Shown here: piece by piece, positions 1 to 8,360 of the stretch | How the letters are laid out: each line of letters begins with the position of its first letter | Numbering within the stretch: position 1 is the stretch's first letter | From: Dehalococcoidia bacterium | Lineage (GTDB): Bacteria; Chloroflexota; Dehalococcoidia; UBA2979 | Length of the DNA: 30,750 nucleotides | NCBI GenBank assembly: GCA_018700215.1 | Contig: JABIST010000080.1 | Coordinates: 1-30,750, forward strand | Direction: 5' to 3' | Program-made: the position numbers and the translations under genes | The notes under the pieces: generated by a model | Seen by the model: the letters and a program-made list of their open reading frames with translations, nothing else | What the model was told of the DNA's origin: nothing | The model's database searches: none

Positions 1-1
1 A

Positions 2-289
2 CCGGCCTTCTGCCAGACGCGCTTCTGCGGCCCCGTGATGGAGTCCGTGATCATCCCGGTCGCGGAACAATACGGCGACCGCATCAACGTGCTCCACGTC
101 GAGCCGTTCAGCCTGGCCAGTGCGCGCGAAGGCAAGCTGGAGCCGGTCGCTACCGTTCAGGAATGGGGCCTGCTGCAGGAGCCATTCGTCTTCGTTGTCG
201 CGCAGGACGGCACCATCGCCGCGAAGTTCGAGGGCATCATGGAGGCCGAAGAGGTCTCGGCCGTTCTGGATGCGCTGCTGTCGGAGTGA
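2..289 (+). CDS. thioredoxin-fold protein, 5'-partial
   Basis: The reading frame is open from the left edge, so the true start lies outside the window; 95 C-terminal residues are visible. The first residues read PAFCQTRFCGPV, a CxxxxCGP redox-type motif at the position where thioredoxin-fold proteins carry their active-site cysteines. The rest fits a thioredoxin fold: a strand (INVLHVEPF), a PFVFVV strand after a proline, then DGTIAAKFEG and a C-terminal helix. This resembles the thioredoxin-like domains with CQxxxCGP found in Actinobacteria and Chloroflexota, some of them membrane-anchored, but the N-terminal part that would settle localisation is missing. It ends 7 nt from the stop of the convergent thioredoxin-TPR gene. 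A redox role is inferred and the partner is unknown. Confidence 0.75.
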   Translation, partial: PAFCQTRFCGPVMESVIIPVAEQYGDRINVLHVEPFSLASAREGKLEPVATVQEWGLLQEPFVFVVAQDGTIAAKFEGIMEAEEVSAVLDALLSE

Positions 290-296
290 CCTCGGC

Positions 297-1142
297 CTAG
301 AACAGCAGGTTCGTCAGCCGTCGCAGCACCTCTTCGCTCAGCGGGTGCTCGTCGCCCAGCAGCTCCAGCGCGTCCAGCACACGCAGCCGTCCGCCGTCGT
401 CGGCGAACTTGCGATCAAGCATCACTACTTCCAACAGATGGTCGAAGCCCGGCTCGAGTTCACCTGCTGCGAGCATCAACGAACCGAGCTGGTAGTGCGC
501 CTCGACATCACCGTCGTTCGTCGCCAGTCGCGCCTCCATTGCCTCGCGGTCCACGCCCACTGCCGCCTTCAGGATCGAGACCCGCGCCAGTACCTTCCGC
601 GACCGTGGCTCACTCAGGCTCGTTGCCGCGTGCTCTTCGGCACCTTCGATGTCCCCCAGCTCCACCAGCGCAGCCGCCAACCCGGCGTTGGCCACCGCGT
701 GCTGTGGGTCGAATCCCAGCGCCGTCTCGAATCGCCGTTGCGCGCCCTCGAAGTCGCTGGCCAGCAGCGCCTGCTCGCCCTGGGCGATGAACGCGTCCGC
801 CTCGGATGGGAGCACACGCTTGAAGAACTCGCGCACCTGCGGCTCCGGCAGTGCACCAATGAACTCGTCCACCATGACGCCGTTGCGGAACGCCTTCACC
901 GCGGGGATGCTGCTGATGCCATGCTGCACCGAAACCTGCTGGTTCGCGTCCGTGTCCACCTTCACCAATTGAACCTGCTCGCCAAACTCCTCGGCCAGCT
1001 GCTCCAGCGTCGGACCCAGCACGCGGCACGGCCCGCACCACTCCGCCCAGAAATCGACGATCACCGGCACCTCATGCGAACGGTCGATCACGTCTTGCTG
1101 GAACGTCGCGTCAGTCGATTCGATCACGCTGCTGCTGGTCAT
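297..1142 (-). CDS. thioredoxin domain / TPR protein (CnoX/YbbN-like)
   Basis: The protein has 281 residues. Residues 1-110 are a thioredoxin domain with FWAEWCGPCR (Cys36 and Cys39) and the cis-proline segment SSIPAVKAF. Residues 120-281 are helical, TPR-like repeats. This architecture and length match the CnoX/YbbN family, redox-active holdases that pass clients to chaperones and protect them from oxidation; unlike E. coli CnoX, this one keeps the full CGPC motif. The start is ATG 1142 because an AGGAGG ribosome binding site (1149-1154) lies 6 nt upstream. The frame stays open further upstream, but that part is not protein-like. The gene is convergent with the partial thioredoxin-fold gene at the left edge. 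Confidence 0.9.
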   Translation of the reverse strand: MTSSSVIESTDATFQQDVIDRSHEVPVIVDFWAEWCGPCRVLGPTLEQLAEEFGEQVQLVKVDTDANQQVSVQHGISSIPAVKAFRNGVMVDEFIGALPEPQVREFFKRVLPSEADAFIAQGEQALLASDFEGAQRRFETALGFDPQHAVANAGLAAALVELGDIEGAEEHAATSLSEPRSRKVLARVSILKAAVGVDREAMEARLATNDGDVEAHYQLGSLMLAAGELEPGFDHLLEVVMLDRKFADDGGRLRVLDALELLGDEHPLSEEVLRRLTNLLF

Positions 1143-1226
1143 TCGCCGCCTCCTGAAGTTCGGGGACCAGCGTAGCGCAGCCCGACTCGTCTGGGATCGC
1201 CCGTAAACTGCCTGTGAGGCGAAGGG

Positions 1227-2225
1227 ATGACGATGACGGTGCTGCTGATCGACCGCGCGATGTATGAGGCGTACTCCGATGAGATCGCGCGAATCGAGGT
1301 GGCGACCGGGGGTTCCATCGAGCCCGTCTTCATCCCGCCGTCCGGCGAGCGACTGACCCCTGAGGACCTGGGGCGCATCGAAATAGGCACGCCACCGAAC
1401 GGCGACTACGAGCCGGAGGGTGCGCGCCGCTTCTACGGCGGCGCGCTGCGCGCTCCCAACATCCGCTGGGTCCACCTGCCACACGCTGGCATCGATGACC
1501 CCGTCTTCGGGCAGCTACTGGACGCCGGCGTCCGCCTCACCAATGCCTCCGGCGCCATGGCCGAACCAATCGCCTGGTCCGCCATTGCTGGCCTGCTCCA
1601 ACTCGCCCGCGGCTTCCCCCGCTGGGCCGCCTCGCAGCGACGCCACGAGTGGGAGACTCACCCCCGTGCCGAGTTCCCTCGCGACCTTCGAGAGCAGACC
1701 ATCGTCGTCTTCGGCCTCGGCGCCATCGGTATGGAGATCGCTCGCCTCGCGCAGGCGCTGCACCTCCACGTCGTCGGCGTCCGCCGCAGCCCGGCCCGTG
1801 ATGGCGATCCCGTGGACGAGTTGGTCACGCCGGACCAGCTCGCCGAAGTGCTCCCGCGCGCGGACTGGCTTGCGATCGCCTCGCCACTGACCGATGAGAC
1901 CAGCGGCCTCTTCGACGACGCCCTGCTCGGGCTGCTGCCCGACGGCGCCCGCATCGTCAACATCGCCCGCGGCGAAATCATCGACGAAGCAGCGATGACC
2001 GCGAGGCTGACCGACGGACGACTGGCCGGCGCTTACCTCGATGTGTTCGAGCAGGAACCACTGCCCTCCGAATCGCCGCTCTGGGACCTGCCCCGCGTCA
2101 TCATCTCCCCACACGATTCGTCCACCACCACAGCCGTCGACTCGCGGCTCTCCGGCTACTTCTTGCGAAACCTGGAGCACTGGTTGCGCGAGGAAGCGCT
2201 GGAACAGGAAGTGTTCGAGCGCTAG
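1227..2225 (+). CDS. D-isomer-specific 2-hydroxyacid dehydrogenase
   Basis: This is a 332-residue NAD(P)-dependent oxidoreductase that interconverts 2-oxoacids and D-2-hydroxyacids. The Rossmann motif GLGAIG is at 163-168. The catalytic triad is visible: Arg248 in NIARGE, Glu277 in DVFEQEP and His296 in SPHDSS. The Rossmann domain lies centrally with the substrate domain split around it, as usual for the family, and the length is typical. The exact substrate (glyoxylate, hydroxypyruvate or other) cannot be told. The ATG at 1227 is used here. A second ATG at 1233 has a better spaced GAAGGG (1221-1226) and may be the true start. It is divergent from the thioredoxin-TPR gene, with about 85 nt between them. 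Confidence 0.9.
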   Translation: MTMTVLLIDRAMYEAYSDEIARIEVATGGSIEPVFIPPSGERLTPEDLGRIEIGTPPNGDYEPEGARRFYGGALRAPNIRWVHLPHAGIDDPVFGQLLDAGVRLTNASGAMAEPIAWSAIAGLLQLARGFPRWAASQRRHEWETHPRAEFPRDLREQTIVVFGLGAIGMEIARLAQALHLHVVGVRRSPARDGDPVDELVTPDQLAEVLPRADWLAIASPLTDETSGLFDDALLGLLPDGARIVNIARGEIIDEAAMTARLTDGRLAGAYLDVFEQEPLPSESPLWDLPRVIISPHDSSTTTAVDSRLSGYFLRNLEHWLREEALEQEVFER

Positions 2226-2485
2226 CTCGCGGCCAGCAGTTCTGTGGGATTGCCGAGCGTCTGCGACGCGCCACGCCGTTAAGTCGGCCGTTGTAACTAC
2301 CGATGATTGAAGAGACGCATCGTCACTGGTGTGTCTCAGGTATGCGGGACCGGTGATGTTCCGGATCGAGTCGTCGATTCGGGGATCATTCCGGGGGACG
2401 ATCGCATGCGTGGCAGAGAGTTAGTGGGGGCGTCCTCAGGGGCGGCTCACCTTCCATCTCCGCAGCGCGTGCAACGGAGTATCCA

Positions 2486-3049
2486 ATGGTGAGCGACCAG
2501 ACGACTGGCGAACAGACTGATCAAGCGCAGGCCAATGGCGGTCGCCAGTGTTCCGGCTGTCACCGGCGTGGTGCGACGCTGTCCCTGTTCGAGAATGGAA
2601 AGCTGTATTGCTCCAACTGCGCGGGCAACGTGAAGCGCCTCGGCATCGTGCCGATCGCTCTCGATGACGAGCCAGCCACAGCAGCCGAGCCCAGCGAGTC
2701 GACGAACAAGATCGACAGCCTCGATCAGTCCGACGACGAGATCGAAGACGACGACCCAGAGGACGAAGAGGAGCGCGTGGTGGTGAACGAATCGGTCGAG
2801 CCCGAAGAGATCGCCGTCATGCCCTCGCTGGCGTCGCCCGAACTCGAGATTGGCATGCCGCTCGCACCGCCATCCTCCGCAAGCTCCGAGGTCAGCCTCC
2901 ACGGCGTCTTGGAAGCCGAGCGTGCACGCCTGCTCGAGCAGCGTAACGACCTCGAGCGGCGCTTCCGCACCGACGTCGAGTCGATCGATGACCGCCTCGC
3001 ACACGTCGAGTCGCTGCTTGGCGAGGAGCCACGCTCGCTCGCGAGCTAG
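2486..3049 (+). CDS. zinc-ribbon / acidic linker / coiled-coil protein, function unknown
   Basis: I do not recognise this 187-residue protein as a named family. Cys22-x2-Cys25 and Cys42-x2-Cys45 flank a short segment with FENGKLYCSNC, the pattern of a small treble-clef or zinc ribbon of LIM-like type. Residues 60-105 form a strongly acidic, low-complexity linker rich in Asp and Glu. Residues 140-185 are a predicted coiled coil (heptad-like LEAERARLLEQRNDLERRF). There is no signal peptide or membrane segment, so it is probably cytoplasmic. Start ATG 2486 is supported by GGAG at 2476-2479, 6 nt upstream. A GC-rich hairpin overlaps the stop codon. A scaffolding or nucleic-acid-associated role is possible but not shown. 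Confidence 0.7.
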   Translation: MVSDQTTGEQTDQAQANGGRQCSGCHRRGATLSLFENGKLYCSNCAGNVKRLGIVPIALDDEPATAAEPSESTNKIDSLDQSDDEIEDDDPEDEEERVVVNESVEPEEIAVMPSLASPELEIGMPLAPPSSASSEVSLHGVLEAERARLLEQRNDLERRFRTDVESIDDRLAHVESLLGEEPRSLAS

Positions 3050-3061
3050 TCGCGAGCGTTC
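3036..3061 (+). terminator. candidate intrinsic terminator over the stop codon of the zinc-ribbon gene
   Basis: CGCTCGCGA (3036-3044) and TCGCGAGCG (3050-3058) form a perfect 9-bp stem with a five-base loop holding the TAG stop, followed by only TTCTC. The U-tract is weak, so this may be a poor terminator or only a 3'-end stabilising hairpin. Confidence 0.4.
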
Positions 3062-3161
3062 TCGAACGGAGGACGCTCGATCTCCGGCGCGGCATCCGAG
3101 CTGCAAGCGGGCCCGAGCAGTAGCGCGAGCAGCAGCACTCCAACCAGTGAACCGCGCACCG

Positions 3162-3974
3162 TTAGCCCTTCGCGTCCTCGACACGGTCAACGAAGGAGCG
3201 GACGGCGGAGTTCCAGAGCGCGGGGCGCTCGAAGTAGGCGGAGTGGCCAGCTTCCGGGATTATCTCAAGCTCGGAGCCGGGGGTCAGATCGTGGGAGATG
3301 CGGATCAGATCGGCGTGAACCACGTGGTCATGCTCGCCGACCACCCACAGAATCGGCCAGGCGCCGTCGTTCAGGCGCTGAGCGGTGGAGCCTCGGTAGT
3401 TGATCAGCCGCCCGGTCGGCTTCAGGAAGTCACGATGGCGTGGTGGGTTGATGCTGCGGATGCGCCGGTAGAGGTACTGCATGTTCGGCTCGCTCTCGGC
3501 GTAGCCCTCGGCTAGCGCCCGCTTCAGCAGCGACCCGGCCAGCACCCCGTCCTCCTCCAGCTTGATGCGCAGCGCCCGGTATCGGTCGTCCACACAGCCG
3601 CCGTTGGTGCCCGAGTACGTCAACGAGGCGATCCGCTCCGGCTGCCGCGACACCAGGCCAAACGCCGTCCGCCCGCCCATGGAGTGTGCGACGAAGTGGA
3701 CGCGCTCCAACTCCAGGTGGTCCAGCAAGCCGCGCAAGTCCGTGCCAAACGCGATCCGCCCCGGACCGTCCTCGATGTCAGGCGAGCGGCCGAAGGCGCG
3801 GTGATCGAACGTGACCACGGTGTAGCGATCCTCGAACGCGTGGATCTGCTGCCACCAGGAGAGAGCGTTCCCCCCCGCGCCGTGAGCGAAGATCACCGCC
3901 GGTGCGCTGCCTAGCGGTTGGCCGTGCAGCTCGTAATACAGGTTAAAACCGTCCTCAAACGTCAGCTCTGGCAT
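3162..3974 (-). CDS. alpha/beta hydrolase
   Basis: This is a 270-residue alpha/beta-hydrolase-fold enzyme. The oxyanion-hole segment HGAGG is at 31-35, the nucleophile Ser98 lies in AHSMGG, Asp216 in GEHD and His244 in EAGHS. That gives a full catalytic triad with a cap region at about 125-200. The family includes esterases, lactonases and ring-cleavage hydrolases; the substrate cannot be read from sequence. The start chosen is ATG 3974, which overlaps the TGA of the upstream TPR gene by one base (TGATG), indicating translational coupling. The frame extends 11 codons further upstream, but that part is inside the TPR gene and is not needed. No signal peptide is present, so it is probably cytoplasmic. 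Confidence 0.9.
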   Translation of the reverse strand: MPELTFEDGFNLYYELHGQPLGSAPAVIFAHGAGGNALSWWQQIHAFEDRYTVVTFDHRAFGRSPDIEDGPGRIAFGTDLRGLLDHLELERVHFVAHSMGGRTAFGLVSRQPERIASLTYSGTNGGCVDDRYRALRIKLEEDGVLAGSLLKRALAEGYAESEPNMQYLYRRIRSINPPRHRDFLKPTGRLINYRGSTAQRLNDGAWPILWVVGEHDHVVHADLIRISHDLTPGSELEIIPEAGHSAYFERPALWNSAVRSFVDRVEDAKG

Positions 3975-4459
3975 CAGCCCGCCCGCCCCACCACGTCTGT
4001 CTCCCACGGTTCCCCGGTTGCCGCTGCCACCACGTCCAGCATGTCCTCAATGTCGCCTTTCAGCAGTGGGTCAGTATTCAGGTCCAGCGCCCGCAGGAAG
4101 TGAGCGCGAGCCAGCGAGTACAGCGTCCCAGCTTCTTCACTGACAGCCTGGTGCCGCTGCCGTGGGCGTTCCAGCGCGTTCGCTACGTACTCCTCGCACC
4201 ACCCGGTCGTGTAGAGGATCGTCGCATCCTCGGGTGCCAGGTCCACCGCGTGGCGCAGCGCGGTCAGCCCGTCCGCGAACTGGCGCTGTCGGGTCACCAG
4301 CGTATTGCCCAGGTAGGCATGCGCCTCCGCGAACGACGGAGCAAGCGTGACCGCTCGCCGAGCAGTCGAAAGCGCGGCGTCGATCCGCCCTGCCGTGTGT
4401 TGGCTCATCGCCTCGCGCAGCAGGGTGCGAGCTTCTTCAGTGACCGGCGTTGGTTCCAT
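3974..4459 (-). CDS. TPR-repeat protein
   Basis: This 161-residue helical protein has at least two clear tetratricopeptide repeats: about residues 10-45 (GRIDAALSTARRAVTLAPSF) and 46-80 (AEAHAYLGNTLV, then a helix ending in LRHAVDLAPED). A third, degenerate repeat follows around 105-130 (LARAHFLRALDLN). There is no signal peptide. Such small TPR proteins act as protein-interaction scaffolds, but no partner is evident except the overlapping downstream hydrolase, which shares the transcript through a TGATG junction. A start at ATG 4459 gives a complete N-terminal helix. Confidence 0.8.
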   Translation of the reverse strand: MEPTPVTEEARTLLREAMSQHTAGRIDAALSTARRAVTLAPSFAEAHAYLGNTLVTRQRQFADGLTALRHAVDLAPEDATILYTTGWCEEYVANALERPRQRHQAVSEEAGTLYSLARAHFLRALDLNTDPLLKGDIEDMLDVVAAATGEPWETDVVGRAG

Positions 4460-4505
4460 CCGTTCGATGGTACCCGCGCTGCCACTCGGTCAGGGTTTCA
4501 AGGTC

Positions 4506-5036
4506 CTAGTCGACCTCGACGCCCGCTACGGTGCCTTCCTTGACGATCAGCACCGGCACGTTCACCTGGCGCACCACGCCCTCGGCAGCACTTCCCAGGA
4601 GCGCACGGGCGAAGCGGGCGCGCTTGCTACGTGTGCCCATCGCGACGCCGCCGATCCCCAGCTCCTTCACCGCCGCTCCAATCGCCTCGGCCGGGTCGCT
4701 GTTGACGCGGACATCCTCCTCAACCGTGAACTCCGTGAGGTACTCGTGCTTGAGGATCTGGACGTGATCGTGGAACTCACCTTCCAGCCGCTCGGTCGCC
4801 TGGACGGTGTTCTCGGCCAGTACTGGCTCAGCCAGCTCGCGGCTGACGGTCAACCCGTCTGCTGCACGACCCGAGATACCGAGTGATCGGCCTCGGTCCG
4901 CCGTCACCTCTAGCTCGCGTGGGTGGACCACGTGCATCGCGACGATCTGATCGCGTGCAGGATCCAGGACCCGCGCGGCTGCAGCCGCAATGTCGTTGTC
5001 GATGTCGTGCCCGGTGAGGGCAATCAGTGCTCGCAT
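4506..5036 (-). CDS. universal stress protein (UspA family)
   Basis: The protein has 176 residues. It begins with the typical UspA strand MRALIALTG, contains AMHVVHP as the second strand, and ends with the hallmark nucleotide-binding segment MGTRSKRARFARALLGSAAEGVVRQVNVPVLIVK. The GSA part of the ATP motif is kept; the preceding G-x2-G is partly changed to GTRS, so ATP binding is likely but not certain. At 176 residues it is somewhat longer than the 140-150 typical of the family, with an extended central helix region. The start is ATG 5036, 8 nt after a strong GGAGG; an in-frame GTG at 5045 lies inside that ribosome binding site and is rejected. The upstream region carries DosR-box-like sites, consistent with induction by hypoxia or redox stress. 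Confidence 0.88.
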   Translation of the reverse strand: MRALIALTGHDIDNDIAAAAARVLDPARDQIVAMHVVHPRELEVTADRGRSLGISGRAADGLTVSRELAEPVLAENTVQATERLEGEFHDHVQILKHEYLTEFTVEEDVRVNSDPAEAIGAAVKELGIGGVAMGTRSKRARFARALLGSAAEGVVRQVNVPVLIVKEGTVAGVEVD

Positions 5037-5137
5037 GGTGTTCACCTCCGTGGCCGATTGCCGAGGGAGCCAACCCCCGTCTGGCCGCGGCCATACGGTC
5101 AGACTCTAGTTGTCGATCCGGGGGCCCCCTGTGCCTA

Positions 5138-5151
5138 GGGACTTTGGGCCC
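5138..5151. promoter_or_regulatory. DosR/DevR-box-like site
   Basis: GGGACTTTGGGCCC closely matches the core of the actinobacterial DosR (DevR) box, GGGACTWWAGTCCC. It lies about 100 bp upstream of the universal stress protein start, and such genes are classical DosR targets. A possible -10 on the minus strand (TAGAGT, 5106-5101) would place the site near -45. The assignment rests on motif similarity only. Confidence 0.4.
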
Positions 5152-5165
5152 GGGACCAATGGACC
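5152..5165. promoter_or_regulatory. second, degenerate DosR-box-like site
   Basis: GGGACCAATGGACC directly abuts the first site and has the same spacing of GGGAC and a trailing GGACC. Tandem strong and weak boxes are usual in DosR-type promoters. It could instead be chance in GC-rich DNA. Confidence 0.25.
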
Positions 5166-5315
5166 GGTCGGGCAATCAGCTGCGCGAGTTCGGCAGACCG
5201 ATACACGAGTCCGGAGCAGACGGGGCGATCGGTGAGTGGTGCGGAGGCTGTTAGGGTGGGACGCTCGATCGTGCCAAACGTCCCGCTGGCATCTCCGAAA
5301 TCGCTGGGGAGTCGG

Positions 5316-6560
5316 ATGCGTTCGAAGCCGTTCGTCGTGCTCTATCTGTCCGTGCTGGTGGCCACCATGGGAATCTCCATGGTCAGCCCGTTGCTGCCCG
5401 TGTACGCCAAAGAACTGGGCGCCACTGGCATCTGGATCGGCCTCACCTTCTCCATCTTCGCGGTCACCCAGACACTCACCAGTCCATTCGTCGGCGGCTG
5501 GTCGGACCGCTTTGGGCGCAAGCCCTTCATCGTCGCCGGCCTGCTCCTCTATTGCATCGCCGCCATCGGCTATCTGCTGGCCGAAGAGCTGTGGCAAGTG
5601 ATCGCCTTCCGTGCCCTCAGCGGTGGCGGCACCAGCCTCATCTTCTCCGTCGCCCGCGCGTACCTCGGCGAGATGACGCCCGAGGGTCAGGAGGGCCGCT
5701 GGTCCGGAGTCTTCTCCTCCGCCGATATCATCGGTTTCGGTCTCGGTCCGCTCTTCGCCGGCGTCACTCGCCAGGCGCTGGGTTTCGATTCCGTCTTCAT
5801 TGGCATGGCGTTGCTGATGGGAACCTCGGCCACCGTCGTCATGCTGCTGCTCCCAGCGCGCCTCGCGGTCTCCACCGAGGAACATGCCACCCACGCGCTC
5901 CCCAGCTCCCCACTTCGCCTCGCCTTGCGCGACCGGATGGTGCTTGCACTCACCCTCAACTGGGCACTGATCTCCGTCTCCTTCGCCTCAACCTTCTCTT
6001 TCCTCGGCGTGCGACTCGAACGCCTCGAGGTGGGTGCGGCGCTGATCGGCGTCGTCTTCGCCCTCGAATCGGTATCCAGCGGGCTATCGCAGCCCTTCTT
6101 CGGCATCCTCGCCGATCGCCTGAACCGTCGACTGCTCAACGTGATCGGCCTGATTCTGCTCGCCGCGCTGGTCGCCTCGCTCGGCATCACCGAGCGCCTG
6201 CCAGTGATCGCCGCAATCTTGCTCGGTGTCGGCGCGGCCGGTGGCCTCTCCGCCGTCTCGACGAGCGCGATGCAGGTGGATGTCGGCCGACGCATCGGCA
6301 TGGGCACCGTGATCGGCCTTGGCGCCGCGGGAAACGGCGCAGGTGTGCTCTTCGGCTCGCTGATGGGCGGCCTGCTCGTCGACCTCACCGGGCACGATGT
6401 GGCGGCATTCTTCTTCGCCGGCGGCTCCATGCTGCTGGGCAGCTTCGTCTTCCTCTGGCTCAGCCGAGGCGCTCTCAGCGCCTCCGCCCCACTCACACGC
6501 CCAGCCGCCGTTTTCGACCAGCTCAACGTCCCGGCGGAGGACCGGTCCTCCAAGGATTAG
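5316..6560 (+). CDS. MFS transporter (DHA1-like drug/metabolite exporter)
   Basis: The protein has 414 residues with about 12 predicted transmembrane helices. The loop 2-3 signature GGWSDRFGRKP is the major facilitator motif A, and a related ADRLNRR motif recurs at the start of the second half. The family exports drugs or metabolites by proton antiport, or takes up small solutes; DHA1-type exporters are the closest by pattern. The start is placed at ATG 5316 because GGGGAG (5306-5311) precedes it and the first helix follows at once. An upstream in-frame GTG/ATG-rich stretch from 5232 would add 28 residues with no helix. The gene is divergent from the universal stress protein and shares the 279-bp intergenic region with its DosR-like sites. 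Confidence 0.88.
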   Translation: MRSKPFVVLYLSVLVATMGISMVSPLLPVYAKELGATGIWIGLTFSIFAVTQTLTSPFVGGWSDRFGRKPFIVAGLLLYCIAAIGYLLAEELWQVIAFRALSGGGTSLIFSVARAYLGEMTPEGQEGRWSGVFSSADIIGFGLGPLFAGVTRQALGFDSVFIGMALLMGTSATVVMLLLPARLAVSTEEHATHALPSSPLRLALRDRMVLALTLNWALISVSFASTFSFLGVRLERLEVGAALIGVVFALESVSSGLSQPFFGILADRLNRRLLNVIGLILLAALVASLGITERLPVIAAILLGVGAAGGLSAVSTSAMQVDVGRRIGMGTVIGLGAAGNGAGVLFGSLMGGLLVDLTGHDVAAFFFAGGSMLLGSFVFLWLSRGALSASAPLTRPAAVFDQLNVPAEDRSSKD

Positions 6561-6759
6561 CGATTGAATCGCAGTTCGCGTGCAGCGCTCAGTCAGTCTC
6601 CCAGTCTCAGCACGAAGCACACAGTGCGCTCACCACGCTCGCGTTATCACGGACCGGATTTGTAGGGTCCGCCCCAACTTCGCCTAGCCCGCGGCGGACG
6701 GTAACCTTCGAAGGCGCCCCCGTGACTCCAAACGTCATTGGAAGCTCACCAAGGTGCTG

Positions 6760-8286
6760 ATGCTTTTACCTTTTACTGCCACTCCGCGGGCACGCCACAT
6801 TGCCACTTTCCGAGCCCACTGGCTCAGCAATCCGCGGGCCGACCTCCTCTCCGGACTCGTCGTTGCTCTCGCACTGATTCCAGAAGCGATCTCGTTCTCG
6901 ATCATCGCCGGCGTCGACCCCAAGGTCGGGCTCTACGCGTCGTTCTCGATCGCGATCATCATCGCGATGACCGGCGGACGCTCCGGGATGATCTCCGCTG
7001 CCACTGGCGCCATGGCGCTCGTCATCGTCCCGCTCGTCGCGGAGTACGGGACGGGCTACCTGTTCGCCGCCACCATTCTCGCCGGGACCATCCAGGTTGG
7101 CCTGGGCTACCTGGGTGTCGGCACGCTGATGCGGTTTGTGCCTCGCACGGTGATGCTCGGCTTCGTCAACGCGCTCGCAATCCTCATCTTCTTGGCCCAA
7201 CTCCCCCACATCCTGCTCCCTGACGAGGATTCGTCCGGCAACGTACTGCCACTCAATCTCGCGTTCATCGCCGCTGGCCTCGCCATCATCTATGGCCTTC
7301 CCCGGCTCACGAAGGCGGTCCCATCGCCGCTCGTCGCCATCGTGGTCCTCTCCGGCGTGTCGATGATGTACAACTTCAACCTCCCGACCGTCGGCGACAT
7401 GGGCGAACTCCCCAGCTCGTTGCCGTTCCTTGGCCTGCCTGATGTCCCGATCACGCTCGACACCCTGCTGGTCATCCTCCCGTTCTCCATCACTCTCGCC
7501 CTCGTCGGCCTGCTCGAGTCCCTGCTGACCGCCCAGATTCTCGACGACCTGACCGACACGAACTCCGACAAGAACCTCGAATCTCGAGGTCAGGGCATCG
7601 CCAACATCTTCACCGGCTTCGTCGGCGGCATGGCCGGTTGCGCGATGATCGGCCAATCGATGATCAACTACCGTTCTGGCGGCCGGACTCGCCTGTCCAC
7701 CCTGGCCGCCGGCGTCTTCCTGCTGCTCCTGATCCTGGTGCTCGGCGACCTCGTCGCCCGGATTCCGATGGCTGCGCTGGTCGCAGTGATGATCATGGTC
7801 TCCGTCGGCACCTTCGACTGGCGCAGCATCAGTCCCGAGGCGCTGAGGATGATGCCCCGGCCCGAGACCGCCGTCATGGTCGCAACCGTCGGCGTCGTCG
7901 TGCTCACCCACAACCTCGCCTACGGCGTCGGCGTCGGCGTGCTGCTATCCACCGTCTTCTTCGTCCGCCACTTCACCCACCTCGTCAAGGTCACGAGCGT
8001 CGTCGACCTCGACAACGCCGAACGCCTCTACGCCGTCTCCGGCGAGCTGTTCTTCGCCTCGACGAACGATCTGGTGCATTCCTTCGACTACGACGCCGTC
8101 AAGATGAGCCGAGTTGAAATCGATCTGACCGAGGCCCGCATCTGGGACACCTCCGCGGTCGTGGCGCTCGATGCCGTGGTTGCGAAGTTCGCCCAGCGTG
8201 GCATTTCTGCCCACCTGATCGGCCTCAATCGCCACGCGGAGCACCTGCACAGCAGAGCCACCGGCAAAGTATCCGTCGGCCACTAA
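6760..8286 (+). CDS. SulP family anion permease with STAS domain
   Basis: This 508-residue inner-membrane transporter has the SulP N-terminal signature: DLLSGLVVALALIPEAISFSIIAGVDPKVGLYASF followed by GGRSGMISAATGAMA in the next helices, with 10 or more hydrophobic segments overall. The C-terminal part (about 425-500) is a short cytoplasmic STAS domain, with the strand-helix pattern VEIDLTEARIWDTSAVVALDAVV. SulP proteins carry sulfate, bicarbonate or other anions; the ion cannot be assigned here. It is shorter than many SulP proteins because the STAS domain ends early. The start is ATG 6760 with AAGG at 6751-6754; a GTG at 6754 is also in frame. Confidence 0.92.
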   Translation: MLLPFTATPRARHIATFRAHWLSNPRADLLSGLVVALALIPEAISFSIIAGVDPKVGLYASFSIAIIIAMTGGRSGMISAATGAMALVIVPLVAEYGTGYLFAATILAGTIQVGLGYLGVGTLMRFVPRTVMLGFVNALAILIFLAQLPHILLPDEDSSGNVLPLNLAFIAAGLAIIYGLPRLTKAVPSPLVAIVVLSGVSMMYNFNLPTVGDMGELPSSLPFLGLPDVPITLDTLLVILPFSITLALVGLLESLLTAQILDDLTDTNSDKNLESRGQGIANIFTGFVGGMAGCAMIGQSMINYRSGGRTRLSTLAAGVFLLLLILVLGDLVARIPMAALVAVMIMVSVGTFDWRSISPEALRMMPRPETAVMVATVGVVVLTHNLAYGVGVGVLLSTVFFVRHFTHLVKVTSVVDLDNAERLYAVSGELFFASTNDLVHSFDYDAVKMSRVEIDLTEARIWDTSAVVALDAVVAKFAQRGISAHLIGLNRHAEHLHSRATGKVSVGH

Positions 8287-8360
8287 CCCTCAGCCCACAC
8301 CCTCGGGGAGACTCCGCCTGCGGCTCACGCCGACCTCGATTATCATCGAAGGCACCTCGT

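Noticed and set aside
275..308. CTGCTGT...ACAGCAG inverted repeat between the two convergent thioredoxin genes
   Set aside because: Both arms are Leu-Leu codons at the 3' ends of the two genes, the loop is 20 nt, and there is no U-tract; chance is the simpler reading.
120..1175. Long plus-strand open frame opposite the thioredoxin-TPR gene
   Set aside because: It is an antisense frame of a GC-rich gene; its translation is Arg/His/Leu-rich with no domain, while the minus-strand frame has WCGPC and TPRs.
2226..2485. Possible small gene or RNA in the 260-nt gap before the zinc-ribbon gene
   Set aside because: The open frame at 2307-2492 lacks a ribosome binding site and any pattern; no stable structured RNA could be recognised. 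It probably just holds the promoter.
6650..6671. CGGACC-N10-GGTCCG hairpin between the MFS and SulP genes
   Set aside because: A 6-bp stem with no following T-run and no obvious protein target; too short to call a terminator or operator.
5552..6760. 402-codon plus-strand frame inside the first MFS gene
   Set aside because: Extremely Arg-rich and without hydrophobic segments; the overlapping MFS frame has clear helices and motif A.
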